This document shows, one piece after another, positions 27,220 through 35,987 of a DNA stretch of 64,000 nt. The DNA is taken from positions 1 through 64,000 of the forward strand of contig DIVR01000010.1 in the NCBI GenBank assembly GCA_002428325.1. Direction: 5' to 3'. A program made the position numbers and the translations under genes. The DNA comes from a bacterium UBP4_UBA6127. Lineage in GTDB: Bacteria > UBP4 > UBA4092. A model generated the notes under the pieces. The model had not been told where the DNA came from and ran no database searches. It was given only the letters and a program-made list of their open reading frames with translations. How positions within the stretch are numbered: the stretch's first letter is position 1; each line of letters begins with the position of its first letter.

Positions 27220-27598
27220 TACCAAAATCTTACGATGAAGCCTGTCGGTTGTCAAAAGCCTTTCCTTGGATGGGGTCCCCTCACCTGAATTCCCCTTAAA
27301 TAAATATTAAAATGATTATTAAATTCCTCTGTTTTTTCCTTTTGACTTGGCTTATTTTCTCTGCCTGGTATCGGATTTCTAACGGAGAGGGTCTGACCCG
27401 CTCCGTTACCACTCCGTCATCAACCCGTCAGGAAAAGGTGATAATAGGAATAAGTATCTCTTCGAAAAGGTTGGATAGTCCCCAAGCGGGGGATTGTGAG
27501 ATAATGAAACCCGGTTCTCCTGGGTTAAAATGGAAAAAGGAGATTCGTCTGCCCTTTGGGTTGAGATGAAAATATTCTTAATTAAAGTGTGGTAGATT
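27220..27598. other. Divergent intergenic region with hairpins and a dispersed palindrome
   Basis: The stretch separates the minus-strand GT2 gene from the plus-strand TPR gene and should contain both promoters. It holds a palindrome (27381-27408, listed separately), a hairpin TCCCC-AAGC-GGGGGA at 27479-27493, and a second hairpin AACCC / GGGTT at 27508-27526. A small reading frame at 27312-27569 crosses the palindrome and is probably not a gene. Confidence 0.5.
27381..27408. repeat. Dispersed palindromic repeat, degenerate copy
   Basis: AACGGAGAGGGT, four spacer bases, then ACCCGCTCCGTT forms an imperfect inverted repeat. The same element occurs as a perfect palindrome at 54825-54867. Shared core, including AACGGAGAGGGT and the following CTCCGTTAC.ACTCC, shows common origin. 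Confidence 0.75.
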
Positions 27599-29569
27599 AT
27601 GAAATCAGCTAATCGGTACCAACTAATAATAATGTTGATCGGAGTAGCCGCCTGTTTAAATCCGGTTCTTTCCCGAGGGGATTTAGTTACCCTGACGACC
27701 GGGAATGAAATATTCGGTGAAATACTATCCCAGGATACGGCAACTATCCGGATTAAGACCCCTACCGGAAACTTGGAATTTCCCGTCAGCAGGGTTTCCA
27801 ATACCAAAGCAGAACCTAAAGCGATTACCCAGGCGCGTTTCGGTAAGGCTTATTTTGACCGGAAGAATTATGAACAAGCCGTCAAGGCGTATGAGAAAGC
27901 TTTGGCCGCTGATCCCGGAAATCCTGAATATACTTCCCGATTGGAACTTGCCCGGAAATCATTACTCTCTTCCCGGTCGATGGAGGCCGAGGGGATCATT
28001 AGCCAGGGAGACCAATACCTGAAAAATGGCAGAATGGCTGAGGCTATGGAAATCTATGCCAAAGTGACAGCGGCCGGGTATTCGGAAGGCTGGGTGGCAA
28101 AGGCTAACGCCGGTATGGCCCAGGTAAAAATGGTGCTGGCATCCAAAACCCTGGACCCCGGTGAACGGGAAAAACTTATTGATGAAGCGATCAGCCTTAA
28201 TCCTGAATCCGCCGAAGCGCATCATGAAAAAGGTATGATGCAACTCCAAAAAGGGAATTCAGCCGAAGCCCAGGATGAGTTTAATATGTCTTTGACTTTA
28301 GACCCCGGCAATGGGAAAACTTTGCGAATCTTGGGAAATCTGGCTTTTGCAGACCGGGATTATCTCAAAGCCGCAGACTATTATGAAAAGCTCAAAAGTA
28401 ATTCCGCTGAACTGTTTTCAGGAGTCAAACCTAACTTGGCGATCTGTTATAACGAATTGGGAACCGCGTGTTTTAATGAAGATAATATGGAAGAAGCAAA
28501 ACTTTGGCTGGAAAAAGCCTTGGAACTTGATCCCAATGGGAATTGGAGCCTGCTGTTCCAATCTCAATACCGACTTCGGTTAAGGGATATCGATCCTACT
28601 TCGGCCGATGACCATTTTAGCCTGGGGCTTTGGTGCCAGGATAAAAAACTCAACCAGGAGGCTATGACTGAGTTTAAAACGGCGTATCAGTTAAATCCCG
28701 GGCTATATAAAGCTAAACAGAAAATCATGGAATTAAATGATAAATTTGCGACCGTTTTGTATCAGGCGGGGATTCAAAGTTTAGGCCAGAAAAACTTTTC
28801 CCAGGCAATTGCCAATTTTAACCAGATTATCAAAGAGTATCCCGACTCTTCCTATGCCCCGGATTCAAAACGATTAATCCAGGCAACCCGGGCCCAATGG
28901 GCGGAAATGATTTTTGCTGACGCGAAGGCCAGTTTTGAAAGTGGTTATATGGAAAGAGCTAACCAGGGATTTACTAAAATTGTCGAAGAATACTCTGATA
29001 CACCCCGATTTGTGGATGCTCAAAGGATGTTGGCTCGTACCCAATCTAAAATAAAATATGAAGAAAATACCGGTGGCGAGCGGCAGCGTAAACTGGCTCA
29101 GTTGAAAGAACTTACGGATTCTGCCTATGGACGGGACAGTATTGCCTGGGCAAGAATTTATTCTCTTCAGTCTATTCCTGCCAATAATTTGGAATATCAG
29201 CTGGCCAGAATGAGTGTCCAGGAAAAAGGATTGATTCGACAAAATCTGGATAAAATCGTTTACCTCTTTTATGACAAAGAAAAAAATATCGACAAACTGC
29301 GGCCGTTAGCCATCCGTATGGGTTTGCCGATTTCGGACCGGTCGAAAGTCCGAACCGATGCCGATTATTATAAAATCCTCCAATTATCACTGATGATATC
29401 CATCAATATCGGGACCCAGGATTATGAAGCCTGGCGAGACTTAGCCCCTTATTTTAGTTCCAATCGCAGTGAATTGGATGAGGCTCGGAAATCGCTTTCC
29501 AGTGATGCCAGGAACTTACTCGATGAAAAGGGAGGTGAAGTGTACCGGCTGTTGAATATCCGACAATAG
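27599..29569 (+). CDS. Exported TPR-repeat protein
   Basis: A 656-residue protein. A signal peptide covers about residues 1-24. A short beta-rich segment follows (GDLVTLTTGNEIFGEILSQD), like the start of other TPR envelope proteins. From about residue 75 to 420 there are several tetratricopeptide repeats (for example AYFDRKNYEQAVKAYEKAL, YLKNGRMAEAMEIYAKV, HEKGMMQLQKGNSAEAQDEF), then a helical region of about 200 residues. TPR proteins act as scaffolds; the partner is unknown. It is the first gene of the long plus-strand series and is followed after 15 bases by the next gene. Confidence 0.8.
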   Translation: MKSANRYQLIIMLIGVAACLNPVLSRGDLVTLTTGNEIFGEILSQDTATIRIKTPTGNLEFPVSRVSNTKAEPKAITQARFGKAYFDRKNYEQAVKAYEKALAADPGNPEYTSRLELARKSLLSSRSMEAEGIISQGDQYLKNGRMAEAMEIYAKVTAAGYSEGWVAKANAGMAQVKMVLASKTLDPGEREKLIDEAISLNPESAEAHHEKGMMQLQKGNSAEAQDEFNMSLTLDPGNGKTLRILGNLAFADRDYLKAADYYEKLKSNSAELFSGVKPNLAICYNELGTACFNEDNMEEAKLWLEKALELDPNGNWSLLFQSQYRLRLRDIDPTSADDHFSLGLWCQDKKLNQEAMTEFKTAYQLNPGLYKAKQKIMELNDKFATVLYQAGIQSLGQKNFSQAIANFNQIIKEYPDSSYAPDSKRLIQATRAQWAEMIFADAKASFESGYMERANQGFTKIVEEYSDTPRFVDAQRMLARTQSKIKYEENTGGERQRKLAQLKELTDSAYGRDSIAWARIYSLQSIPANNLEYQLARMSVQEKGLIRQNLDKIVYLFYDKEKNIDKLRPLAIRMGLPISDRSKVRTDADYYKILQLSLMISINIGTQDYEAWRDLAPYFSSNRSELDEARKSLSSDARNLLDEKGGEVYRLLNIRQ

Positions 29570-29584
29570 CTTGGGACTCCGATT

Positions 29585-30019
29585 ATGAATGTCTTTGATT
29601 CCACTCAATTTGTTAATTTAAGTACTTACTCTGCCTGCCGGAATCTGGAAGGTGAGATAGTAACAGTCCTGGATTCTATGCATGATGCCAGGGGACTGAA
29701 ACTGATATCTTCCTACTCCAGGGCCTTGCCCCGGAATTCTATCCATGAATTGATAGCCACAGAAGAAGGTATTAAACGACCGGGGGATGAAGTCAATGTC
29801 ATTGCGTACCTGGGTTTTTTTGAAGTAACTCAGGGTAGCTGCCTGGTGGTGGGAGAAAAACTGTCGATTGGCGGGCTATATATCGGGCGTATCCTTGGAT
29901 TTGATGTGGCTCATGAACCGAATCACATGAATATTGTTATTGGCGTAGAAAAGAGAAAAACCGGTCGGGAGCTTAGTTTAAAAGTAGGTTTAAAAGTAAT
30001 ATTTGAAAAATCTGAATAA
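29585..30019 (+). CDS. Conserved-looking protein of unknown function
   Basis: A 144-residue soluble protein with mixed alpha/beta pattern: RNLEGEIVTVLDS near the start, EVNVIAYLGFFEVTQGSCLVVGEKL in the middle and VEKRKTGRELSLKVGLKVIFEKSE at the end, ending in beta-rich sequence. I see no catalytic motif and do not recognise a family. Codon use resembles its neighbours. It lies between the TPR gene (15-base gap) and the PLP enzyme (64-base gap), so it may belong to the same metabolic operon. Confidence 0.6.
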   Translation: MNVFDSTQFVNLSTYSACRNLEGEIVTVLDSMHDARGLKLISSYSRALPRNSIHELIATEEGIKRPGDEVNVIAYLGFFEVTQGSCLVVGEKLSIGGLYIGRILGFDVAHEPNHMNIVIGVEKRKTGRELSLKVGLKVIFEKSE

Positions 30020-30083
30020 AATTGGTATTATCTGCTTTCAGCCCTTGAGCTGAGGTTCTTTATTTCAAAGAAAGGTTAATGCC

Positions 30084-31547
30084 ATGTCAGAATTTAAGTA
30101 TCGGTTCCAAATGTACAAAGAGCTTCACAAGCTCATTCCAACCATTTATGCCGAAGCCAAAAAGAAAGCGGATGAAATCGGCATCTCTCCTGAACTAAAA
30201 GGAAAAATCGGACTCACCGGGGCTGTCTCCAGCTGCCATGCTCTCTTAAGCAAAGAAGTCAGCCAGGCTATTGAAGATGCCTCAAGAAAAGTCATTGAGA
30301 ATAAATTCCTGGCAGAGGATATCCGGGAAATAATAAAAGATGTCTATGGAGATGATTATGATGCGGCTCCGGTTAATACCTGTGAGGCAGGACTCTGGGT
30401 CAGTTTTGACGCTTTGGTTTCTCCTCCTATGCAGGGCCGGGGAGATAACTATAGAGCCCGGTATATAGCCCCCTATGAACGGCATTTGCATCATCATGGA
30501 GGTTATGGACGGCCTTTCCCCGGACGGTATAAAGACCTTTTTGCCGACCGAGGTGTAACCGCCGGTGAATTGGGATTTTATGGGAAACGATTAGACCATG
30601 TGGATGCGGTCTATGTCCCCATGGCAGGAGCCAAGTATCAAGTCCACGGCATCAAAGGCCATCCTGGGGTTTTACTGAGTACTCATGATTCAGCTCAGAC
30701 CCTCCGACAGATTGAAAGTACTGCCCAGCGGCAGGCGGCATATCTTACCGGAGTATCCTCTTTAGGATATGATACTGTCGGGTATGGATATGGGGAGAAG
30801 GATGCCAACGGTGTCCCGCTTTTCCAGCAGGGTCTTTCCAAAATCGCCAAGGAATATGGTGTTCCTTATATTGTTGATAATGCATGGGGAACTCCTTTCA
30901 TCGGGACAGATCCCAGAGCTATCGGTGCTGATGTCATGACCTATTCCATGGATAAAAGCTCCGGCGCCCCAACCGTTGGGTTGATTATCGGTAAAGAAGA
31001 TTCCCTGGTTTCTATCCGAAGAGCCTTGGGTTATCATTCAGACCGGTCCGGTGCAGGTTTTGCCTATGGAAAAGCTGCTTATGTTACCTATGATCCGGGG
31101 AAAGAAGCCCTGGTTGGATTGATTGCTGCCTTAAAAATCCTTCGGGATAAACAAGATAAAATGATTACCCCCCTCAATAAGCTTCATGCTATTTGCCAGG
31201 ATGAATTTAAAGCCCTGCCGGAAAAATTCCAGAAAGATATTATTATCAGTAAGAGTGTTAATTCCCTGGCAGTGGAAATCAACTATGAAAACACATGGAA
31301 AAATGGGCAAATGGGAATTCCTATTTTCTCCATTGAAGATATGTATTCAGGAACCAATATTTTGCAGACAGGCATGGCTCAAATGGGGATTATTCCTACC
31401 ATTGCATATGATGGGAATATTTTCATTTCCATGGGATTGGGAACCCTGGATGATGAGGGTAATCTGATGGAAAATGAAACCCGGCTGATTGTTAAAGCAA
31501 TGGTTGAATTAATGAATATTGTTTGCAAACATGCCGGTGTTGCCTAG
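30084..31547 (+). CDS. Fold-type I PLP-dependent enzyme, SelA-like group
   Basis: A 487-residue cytoplasmic enzyme. The predicted Schiff-base lysine is Lys291 in TYSMDKSSGAP, in a context (GADVMTYSMDK..G.P..GLIIGK) that resembles SelA and D-glucosaminate-6-phosphate ammonia-lyase. Asp265 in YIVDNAWG would bind the pyridine nitrogen. A His-rich ERHLHHHGGYGRPFPG segment (about 132-147) is distinctive. This could be a lyase, aminotransferase or racemase; I cannot settle which. The next gene is RidA, which hydrolyses the enamine/imine products of PLP ammonia-lyases, so a beta-eliminating lyase is the favoured inference. A B12 mutase and PTS genes follow. Confidence 0.72.
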   Translation: MSEFKYRFQMYKELHKLIPTIYAEAKKKADEIGISPELKGKIGLTGAVSSCHALLSKEVSQAIEDASRKVIENKFLAEDIREIIKDVYGDDYDAAPVNTCEAGLWVSFDALVSPPMQGRGDNYRARYIAPYERHLHHHGGYGRPFPGRYKDLFADRGVTAGELGFYGKRLDHVDAVYVPMAGAKYQVHGIKGHPGVLLSTHDSAQTLRQIESTAQRQAAYLTGVSSLGYDTVGYGYGEKDANGVPLFQQGLSKIAKEYGVPYIVDNAWGTPFIGTDPRAIGADVMTYSMDKSSGAPTVGLIIGKEDSLVSIRRALGYHSDRSGAGFAYGKAAYVTYDPGKEALVGLIAALKILRDKQDKMITPLNKLHAICQDEFKALPEKFQKDIIISKSVNSLAVEINYENTWKNGQMGIPIFSIEDMYSGTNILQTGMAQMGIIPTIAYDGNIFISMGLGTLDDEGNLMENETRLIVKAMVELMNIVCKHAGVA

Positions 31548-31583
31548 AAGGCTTGCTGTCAGTTATTAAGAAAGGAATATTTT

Positions 31584-31973
31584 ATGCCAGAAAAACACGC
31601 GGTTAAAACTGATAAAGCCCCCGGGGCGATTGGGCCTTATTCTCAGGCCGTAAAATCTTCCGGTTGGGTTTTTACAGCAGGTGTCATAGCTCTGGATCCG
31701 GCTTCCGGTGAAATGATCGGCGGGACTATTCAGGATCAGGCCCACAGGGTTCTACAAAGCTTGAAGGGAATTCTGGAAGCAGGTGGCGGCTCTATGGACC
31801 ATGTCGTTAAAACGACTATTTATTTAACTGATTTAAAGGATTTTGCCGCTGTGAATGAGATTTATGGGCAATACTTTAATCGGCCGTTTCCTGCCCGTTC
31901 AACGGTTCAGGTGGCGGCTCTCCCCAAAGGGGCGGCCATCGAGATAGAAGCAGTGGCCTATACAGGGTTCTAG
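31584..31973 (+). CDS. ridA: RidA family 2-iminobutanoate/2-iminopropanoate deaminase
   Basis: A 129-residue YjgF/YER057c/UK114 protein, normal length. Family landmarks are APGAIGPYSQAV at the N-terminus, the conserved Arg of the active site in FPARSTVQVAALPKGAAIEIEAVA near residue 105, and NEIYGQYF before it. RidA hydrolyses reactive enamine/imine intermediates released by PLP enzymes. Its position 36 bases after a PLP gene suggests it clears that enzyme's product. The ribosome site AAAGGAA precedes the ATG. Confidence 0.95.
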   Translation: MPEKHAVKTDKAPGAIGPYSQAVKSSGWVFTAGVIALDPASGEMIGGTIQDQAHRVLQSLKGILEAGGGSMDHVVKTTIYLTDLKDFAAVNEIYGQYFNRPFPARSTVQVAALPKGAAIEIEAVAYTGF

Positions 31974-32005
31974 TTCCAAATCGATATCCTCGGGAGGAAC
32001 CATCC

Positions 32006-32230
32006 ATGGCCGATGCCAGAAATGCCGTCCTGGATGCAGTAGATATTGAAAGTTTTATCTTTTGCAGTGATAAAAAAGAGGCAAAAGATATTATCCAGAA
32101 ACTGACCCAACAAATGGGATTTTCTAAATATGTCATAGTTTCACTGGAATTTAACGGGCCCGGAGCCCATTTCAGGGTCCGGGCCTATCTGAACAAACCC
32201 GGTGAAAACTATTCATGGTTGGAATCATGA
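32006..32230 (+). CDS. Small protein of unknown function, translationally coupled to the mutase
   Basis: A 74-residue soluble protein with a beta-alpha-beta pattern (SFIFCSDKKEAKDIIQKL ... YVIVSLEFNGPGAHFRVRAYL). I do not recognise a family. The ATG has a strong ribosome site, GGGAGGA. Its last codons overlap the mutase start at 32227, which indicates translational coupling and suggests a subunit or accessory role, comparable in position to the small subunit of D-ornithine aminomutase but without detectable similarity. Confidence 0.65.
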   Translation: MADARNAVLDAVDIESFIFCSDKKEAKDIIQKLTQQMGFSKYVIVSLEFNGPGAHFRVRAYLNKPGENYSWLES

Positions 32231-34050
32231 AGATATTACTGGCGCCTTTGGACCCAGTACATGATGCTGGGGTGAAACTGATTAAAAGAAAACTGGAAGC
32301 CTTGGGATATGATTGTGTGCTGCTTCCACCGGATATTACAGTCGAAGAAATCGGCGAAAATGCTCTCAAAGAAAAAGCGGAAATAATCTTTATCAGCCGG
32401 ACGGTCGGGTATGGTGTGGAACAGATATTCCGGCGTGTGAAACAGGTACTCATCCAGCAGGGTTTGTTTGATAAAGTCAGGATTGCTATCGGGGGGATGG
32501 CGGTTACTGATGAAATGGCAAGAACCCTTGGTTTCGAAGCCGGGTTTGGCCAGAATACCCGAATCGAAGAAATCCATGCCTTTATTGAAAATAACCCGGA
32601 TTTGGCCATATCTGTTACCAGCCCGGTGAAAACTAAACCTCAATTTCCTTCACCTCATGAAAATACATTGCTAAACTCTGATTTAAAAAATTACCTGGAT
32701 ACTATTGTCGAGAGTATCCTCCAATGGAGTTTGCAGAAAGTGACTCCGGGAACCCGTCGGGCCCGGATAACCGAAAGGCAGCTGCAGGATGTGAAGGGGA
32801 GTGTCGATCAATATACGGCCATGCCTTTTACCCGGGAGTATCTGACCCAATGTGACCCTTCGGTTGTCGATTTCTTTCAAAAGGGTGATTATCCTCCCAG
32901 TGTCAGGCAAATTACGAATGAAGAAATCCGTAAACTAAAAAATAAAATTACCATCGCCAAAGTCCAGTTTAAACCCCTCTTTCTTCAGCATCAAAGGCAG
33001 ACCCCTCTGATATTCTGCCAATATGGGACGGGATGTCCTATGATGGATGCTCTTCACATTAAAGTTTGCGAAAGCTGGGGAGCCGATGGAGTATTGCATT
33101 TTGACCCTGCCTGGGGCGCTCGGACTGAAGGTCTGATGGATGGTTTTCTCACCAACTCAGAAGATGGCACTCCTATTACTTATGCTAATTTATCGTTGAT
33201 TAAAAGCGCTTTGGATGAAGCGACTCTTTGGTCGGTACGTTCTCATCGGGGTTTGAATACTCCTGAAATCACCGTATTGGCAGGATTTTTGGGCGCTGAC
33301 CTGACAAAAATAAACATCCCCTATGGCTCTTTAGCAGGAGGGACAGATCCTGCCCGATTAACGGTCGATGGTGTTGAAGCTATTCGTATAGCAGCACGAT
33401 ACAAGATGCCTTTTGATATTCCCACCAATGAAGAACTGGCAGGAGTCCCGCCACATAAAGCTTTTGCCAGTATGTTGATTATGGCCTGGCTGGGGATAAA
33501 ATTAAAAGCCCAGCCGATATTAAAACCCTTGATTTGCCATGGACCCTATATTATGGTCCAGGGTTATATGGACCAGAATTATGTGGATTATAATTATGCC
33601 AAAATACAGGCGCTGAGAAGCCTTTGTGATTTTCCCATCTGGCCAGGGGAACCCATTGGGTTTATGACCCATACTGAGGAAAAGGTCCAATCCGCCACTA
33701 CCACAGCATTCCATGTTGCCCTTTGTGCAAGCCTGGGGTTGGATGCCGTAACGGTTGCATCAACTGATGAAGCTTTCTCTCAGGGCCCCATTACTTCTTC
33801 GGCTCGAATCAGCTCTCTGAAGGCTATCCAGGAATCTTTTCGTAGCCTTGGTAACGGCAGCATTTCTCCGAGTCCCCAAGCCCATATCTGGCAAGACCAG
33901 ATTATTGATGGAATACTGAATACCCTCAAAAAAGTTTCTGAATCTCCTTCCTTTGTGGAGGCTTTGTATCAGGGGATACTCGGAAGTAAGGAAGATGGTG
34001 TCTATCCCGGACGAGCTGGACGAAATACAGTGGAAGATGTTACTGATTAA
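32227..34050 (+). CDS. Cobalamin-binding mutase: B12 domain fused to a glutamate-mutase-E-like barrel
   Basis: A 607-residue fusion. Residues 1-125 form a Rossmann-type B12-binding domain; FISRTVGYGVEQI, IAIGGMAVTDEMARTLGFEAGFG resembles the KamE subunit of lysine 5,6-aminomutase. The cobalt-ligating motif is DPVHDAG (Asp9, His12, Gly15), one residue longer than DxHxxG. After a helical linker, residues about 230-590 resemble the epsilon subunit of glutamate mutase: LAGVPPHKA..., GYMDQNYVDYNYAKIQALRSL and ITSSARISSLKAIQESF. The predicted reaction is a carbon-skeleton or amino rearrangement with adenosylcobalamin. The substrate is unknown. I use ATG 32227, where the strand begins; 32215 is an alternative. 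Confidence 0.72.
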   Translation: MKILLAPLDPVHDAGVKLIKRKLEALGYDCVLLPPDITVEEIGENALKEKAEIIFISRTVGYGVEQIFRRVKQVLIQQGLFDKVRIAIGGMAVTDEMARTLGFEAGFGQNTRIEEIHAFIENNPDLAISVTSPVKTKPQFPSPHENTLLNSDLKNYLDTIVESILQWSLQKVTPGTRRARITERQLQDVKGSVDQYTAMPFTREYLTQCDPSVVDFFQKGDYPPSVRQITNEEIRKLKNKITIAKVQFKPLFLQHQRQTPLIFCQYGTGCPMMDALHIKVCESWGADGVLHFDPAWGARTEGLMDGFLTNSEDGTPITYANLSLIKSALDEATLWSVRSHRGLNTPEITVLAGFLGADLTKINIPYGSLAGGTDPARLTVDGVEAIRIAARYKMPFDIPTNEELAGVPPHKAFASMLIMAWLGIKLKAQPILKPLICHGPYIMVQGYMDQNYVDYNYAKIQALRSLCDFPIWPGEPIGFMTHTEEKVQSATTTAFHVALCASLGLDAVTVASTDEAFSQGPITSSARISSLKAIQESFRSLGNGSISPSPQAHIWQDQIIDGILNTLKKVSESPSFVEALYQGILGSKEDGVYPGRAGRNTVEDVTD

Positions 34051-34145
34051 TAGATTTAACTCAACTAAAGTTAACATTGTCTATTAAATGCCTGTCTGTT
34101 AAACTTTTCTTAACAATATATTTAAACCCATTTATTTGAACTGAT

Positions 34146-34847
34146 ATGCTTGTCTTTTTATTAAAATATTCAATATTAGGCGGATTATTGATGCTTGATT
34201 CCGCCGCCGTTGGCCAATGGATGATTTCCCACCCGGTGATTGTTGCTCCTTTGATAGGCTGGGTAGGTGGTGAACCTTTGGCGGGTCTTATCATTGGGAT
34301 ATTATGCCAAATGTTCTGGTCCCATAAGATGCCGGTAGGGGCATATAACCCGCCAGAATCTCCAGTATTAGCCATTACCTGCATTATTAACTATATTCTG
34401 GCTTCCAAGATGGGACCCATGGGTTTATATCATCCCATGATGATTATAATCCTGCTGTTTGGCATAGCCGGGGGAATCCTGGGAGGGGATTTAACCATAT
34501 ATATCCGGAATTTTAATAATCGGTTTTCTCTTTTGGCAGATAAATGGGTAATGGAAGGGGCTTATCATAAAATTCAATGGATTCCATTAATGGCAATGGG
34601 GATAACCGGCGCCTTTTATACTCTCTTGTTTTTTCTGCTGGGAGTCATCTTTCTGGCCTTATATCCTCTCTTTGATTATTTACCTATGGGAGGTATCTAT
34701 CTCCGATATTACCCATGGATTTTATTGGCCATTAGTGTGGCAGTTCTCCTGGAAATCAATCAATTCAAAAAACGATGGAAAATGCTGATAGCGGGTCTGG
34801 CTTTTGGCTGCCTGGCTGGTTTTTTGCATGGTTATTTTATCCCATAG
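34146..34847 (+). CDS. PTS mannose-type EIIC membrane component
   Basis: A 233-residue membrane protein with about seven helices. The N-terminal LLMLDSAAVGQWMISHPVIVAPLIGWVGGE matches the mannose/sorbose-family EIIC start (LDR..VGQ.M.SRP...GP..G), and the ILCQMFWSHKMPVGAYNPPE segment and IINYILASKMG follow the family layout. EIIC forms the sugar channel with EIID. The stretch before it (34051-34145) is AT-rich and may carry an internal promoter. It is followed after 11 bases by EIID. The substrate is unknown. Confidence 0.85.
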   Translation: MLVFLLKYSILGGLLMLDSAAVGQWMISHPVIVAPLIGWVGGEPLAGLIIGILCQMFWSHKMPVGAYNPPESPVLAITCIINYILASKMGPMGLYHPMMIIILLFGIAGGILGGDLTIYIRNFNNRFSLLADKWVMEGAYHKIQWIPLMAMGITGAFYTLLFFLLGVIFLALYPLFDYLPMGGIYLRYYPWILLAISVAVLLEINQFKKRWKMLIAGLAFGCLAGFLHGYFIP

Positions 34848-34858
34848 AGACAGATGAT

Positions 34859-35680
34859 ATGGAAACTCACATAACGAAAAAGGATTTGTTGAAAGTATTC
34901 TTCAGAACCCATCTCATGATGGCGGTCTGGAATTTTCAACGAATGCTTAATCTTGGCTTCCTATTCTGTCTGTTGCCTATTATCAAAAGCCTCCGGCTGA
35001 ATGAAGAAAAAAAACGGGAGTTTTATCAGCGGCATCTGAATTTTTATAATTCCCATCCTTATTTTGCATCAGTGGTCTTGGGGATAATCATCAAAAAGGA
35101 AGAAGAGCTATCTCAAGCTTTACCCGCTGACTATAAAAATAAACTCCAAACCATTGATACTCTTAAACGAGGATTCATGGGACCCATGGGCGCATTAGGT
35201 GATTCTTTAGTCTGGGAATCCTTTCGGCCCATGATTAGCGCTGGTCTTATCCTTATTATCTTATTGACTCTACCTCATCTGTCTTTGGCCTATGCAGGTA
35301 TCCTGATTTATTTTTTACTGTATAATCTATTAAACGAATATATTCGATTCGTGGGTGTTTTTGAAGGGTATAAAAAGGGTGAAGCCATCATCAAAGACAT
35401 CAATGTCTTGAATATTCCCCGAATAAATGAAAAATTGAAGGATGTCGGGGTCTTTTTAACAGGTACTATTATTGGTGTTATTGGTTTTACATTTTATTTT
35501 GGTACAAACTGGATGATGCCTTATTATTATGTTCAAGCAGTTTTCAGACTAATACTATTTATTAGTTTGGCAGGTATTATCTGGTTAGGATTAAGAAAGA
35601 ATATCTCGACAACAGTGATTTTTTTAACAGGGTTATCAATTTTAATAGCAGCTGAACTCTTGAGGAACACAGGTTTTTAA
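34859..35680 (+). CDS. PTS mannose-type EIID membrane component
   Basis: A 273-residue protein. The ATG at 34859 gives METHITKKDLLKVFFRTHLM, the usual EIID start (T.KDL...F.R), and avoids a 72-base overlap with EIIC seen with the upstream ATG. The family signature FMGPMGALGDSL lies near residue 105, with NFQRMLNLGF and HPYFASVVLGI before it. C-terminal helices end the chain. EIID partners EIIC in mannose-type uptake. No EIIA or EIIB gene occurs here, which is unusual for this PTS class. Confidence 0.88.
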   Translation: METHITKKDLLKVFFRTHLMMAVWNFQRMLNLGFLFCLLPIIKSLRLNEEKKREFYQRHLNFYNSHPYFASVVLGIIIKKEEELSQALPADYKNKLQTIDTLKRGFMGPMGALGDSLVWESFRPMISAGLILIILLTLPHLSLAYAGILIYFLLYNLLNEYIRFVGVFEGYKKGEAIIKDINVLNIPRINEKLKDVGVFLTGTIIGVIGFTFYFGTNWMMPYYYVQAVFRLILFISLAGIIWLGLRKNISTTVIFLTGLSILIAAELLRNTGF

Positions 35681-35681
35681 T

Positions 35682-35987
35682 ATGTCAGTGGTTTCAAAAG
35701 AATTTATCGTGATTAATGAGTTAGGTCTTCATGTCCGGCCAGCCGGCACTCTGGTAAAACTTGCTAATAAATTCAAGTCCCATATCAGCATCCAGCGAGA
35801 TGATGATACCATTGATGCCAAAAGTATCATGGGTGTCATGATGCTGGGTGCATCCAAAGGGACTGTTTTACAGGTAAAGGCTGAAGGTGAGGATGCGGAG
35901 GATGCTATGGCATCCATCCAGTCCCTTTTTGAAAGTGGTTTTGGTGAATTGGAGGCATCGGCCGATACGGCAGGAGGACAAGTGTGA
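35682..35987 (+). CDS. ptsH: Phosphocarrier protein HPr
   Basis: A 101-residue phosphocarrier. The active-site His17 lies in GLHVRPAG, and a regulatory-type serine Ser48 lies in DAKSIMGVMMLGAS, the position that HPr kinase phosphorylates in many bacteria. A C-terminal tail of about 12 residues beyond the usual HPr (ASADTAGGQV) is not typical. It follows EIID by one base and overlaps EI by 4 bases (GTGA), so translation is coupled. Confidence 0.95.
   Translation: MSVVSKEFIVINELGLHVRPAGTLVKLANKFKSHISIQRDDDTIDAKSIMGVMMLGASKGTVLQVKAEGEDAEDAMASIQSLFESGFGELEASADTAGGQV

Noticed and set aside
27312..27569. 85-codon plus-strand reading frame
   Set aside because: It crosses the palindromic repeat and hairpins, has no ribosome site, and its sequence is not protein-like beyond a hydrophobic start.
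34051..34145. Internal promoter between the mutase and EIIC
   Set aside because: The stretch is AT-rich, but I could not find a -35/-10 pair good enough to report.
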